Assembly (NCBI GenBank): GCA_023249715.1
Contig: JAHFCA010000088.1
Span: 1 to 6,534 of the forward strand
Source: Elusimicrobiota bacterium
GTDB lineage: Bacteria; Elusimicrobiota; Elusimicrobia; 2-02-FULL-39-32
Reading direction: 5' to 3'
DNA length: 6,534 nucleotides
The notes under the pieces were generated by a model that was given only the letters and a program-made list of their open reading frames with translations, was not told the origin of the DNA and did not search any database. How positions within the stretch are numbered: position 1 is the stretch's first letter; each line of letters begins with the position of its first letter. A program made the position numbers and the translations under genes. Shown here one piece after another: positions 5,726-6,534 of this stretch.

Positions 5726-6534
5726 TGATTAGACTATTTTTAATTTTTCTTTTTTTGCTACTTCCAAGATTCGCCTATGCGGATAGCGGCACCAGCGCGA
5801 TCTACTTTCTATTAGAAAATTTAAACGCAAGGCAAGTAGGAGCCGGAGGAATCTACGCCCCTACGGCTAAAAATGCGGAAGCCCTTTCCACCAACCCCGC
5901 CGGGCTGATCTATTCGGGCACTCCCGAATTAAATTTTTCTTTCCTGGGAGCTCATTCCGACGGCAGCTATACCTCTACCAGCTTTTCTACTCCCTATTGC
6001 AGCGGGAAATATTTTTCACTGGGAGTGGGCGCTGGCTTTACGTATTATACGGCGGGGAATATCGATATTAATTATGCCAATGGCTCTACTGACTCTTTTA
6101 ACGCAGAAAAAAGCTTTGTGGGCCAGGGGGGAGTTTGTTTAGAAATGGGCCAATGGTTTTCCATTGGCGTTGCCCCTAAATATGTTAGTTCTCTCTTAGT
6201 AGAACACTATTTAGCCAAAGGCTGGGCCCTCGATGCCGGCGCTCTCTGGATTCCCTTTCCCCGTCTTTTTCAACAAAAATTAACTCTAGGGTATAGCGTG
6301 TTAAATATAGGAACTCCCGTTCGCTATAAAACCCAAACCCACGATTTGCCCCGAGTAGAAGCGCTGGGAGCTGCTGTAACGTTATGGAACCGGGAGATAG
6401 ACTCGTTTATGATTGCCGCTCAAGCAGAGCGAACGCTCCATGAAAAAATAAGATACCGTTTTGGAGCAGAATATGGGTTAGGCGGCCACTCCGAAAAAAC
6501 TTTTCTGTTCCGAGGGGGATATCTTCTCCATTTT
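5725..6534 (+). CDS. PorV/PorQ-family outer-membrane beta-barrel protein (3' end outside window)
   Basis: The frame is open for 270 codons to the right edge. ATG 5725 shares its A with the TAA stop of the propeller gene (TAATG), indicating translational coupling. Residues 1-19 form a Sec signal peptide (MIRLFLIFLFLLL core, cleavage after AYA). The mature N-terminus has the PorV/PorQ hallmark ARQVGAGGIYAPTAKNAEAL at 36-55 followed by NPAGL at 57-61. The rest alternates polar and hydrophobic residues with many Gly and aromatic residues (for example FSLGVGAGFTYYT, FSIGVAPKYV), as expected of a FadL-like barrel. In Bacteroidota, PorV shuttles T9SS cargo to the outer membrane, whereas related barrels elsewhere are uncharacterised. 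The gene directly follows a candidate cargo protein. The protein appears incomplete, since it ends within barrel-like sequence without a stop. Confidence 0.85.
   Translation, partial: MIRLFLIFLFLLLPRFAYADSGTSAIYFLLENLNARQVGAGGIYAPTAKNAEALSTNPAGLIYSGTPELNFSFLGAHSDGSYTSTSFSTPYCSGKYFSLGVGAGFTYYTAGNIDINYANGSTDSFNAEKSFVGQGGVCLEMGQWFSIGVAPKYVSSLLVEHYLAKGWALDAGALWIPFPRLFQQKLTLGYSVLNIGTPVRYKTQTHDLPRVEALGAAVTLWNREIDSFMIAAQAERTLHEKIRYRFGAEYGLGGHSEKTFLFRGGYLLHF

Overview
This window is a compact, AT-leaning bacterial chromosomal segment of seven clear protein genes and one tRNA gene; the last gene runs off the right edge. The envelope genes point to a diderm: three proteins carry Sec signal peptides, one is a PorV/PorQ-type outer-membrane barrel, and one secreted propeller ends in a FlgD-Ig/T9SS-like domain. 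This mix (PorV-like barrels, YCF48-like propellers with FlgD-Ig tails, an ATP-cone/uridine-kinase fusion, few Shine-Dalgarno sites) resembles lineages such as Elusimicrobiota, Omnitrophota or relatives of the FCB group. That placement is an impression from gene content, not a proof.

Left block, + strand (1-2242). A possible tail of an upstream gene and a perfect 14-bp hairpin precede a thioredoxin-type arsenate reductase (arsC). It is followed at 25 nt by a 457-residue ATP-cone plus uridine-kinase-like P-loop kinase, and 15 nt later by a 94-residue protein built from four short repeats that I cannot assign to a family with confidence. The three genes could be one transcript, but their functions do not obviously connect.

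Middle block, - strand (2273-3548). An initiator tRNA-fMet gene with encoded CCA sits just downstream of a 12-helix MFS transporter. A plausible tRNA promoter overlaps the transporter's stop codon.

Right block, + strand (3576-6534). It starts back to back with the transporter across only 27 nt, and a 13-bp palindrome covers the start of the first gene. The block encodes an exported M23 (LytM-type) endopeptidase, then a secreted seven-bladed propeller protein with a FlgD-Ig tail, behind its own promoter with a consensus -35 box. One nucleotide of overlap (TAATG) leads into the PorV/PorQ-like barrel. The propeller/PorV pair reads as a possible secretion cargo and outer-membrane partner; this is the most interesting functional hypothesis here. 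Other points worth checking are the U1:A72 pair of the initiator tRNA, the four-repeat protein, and the divergent palindrome. I see no mobile element, CRISPR array or rRNA, and no gene-free stretch longer than 300 bases.
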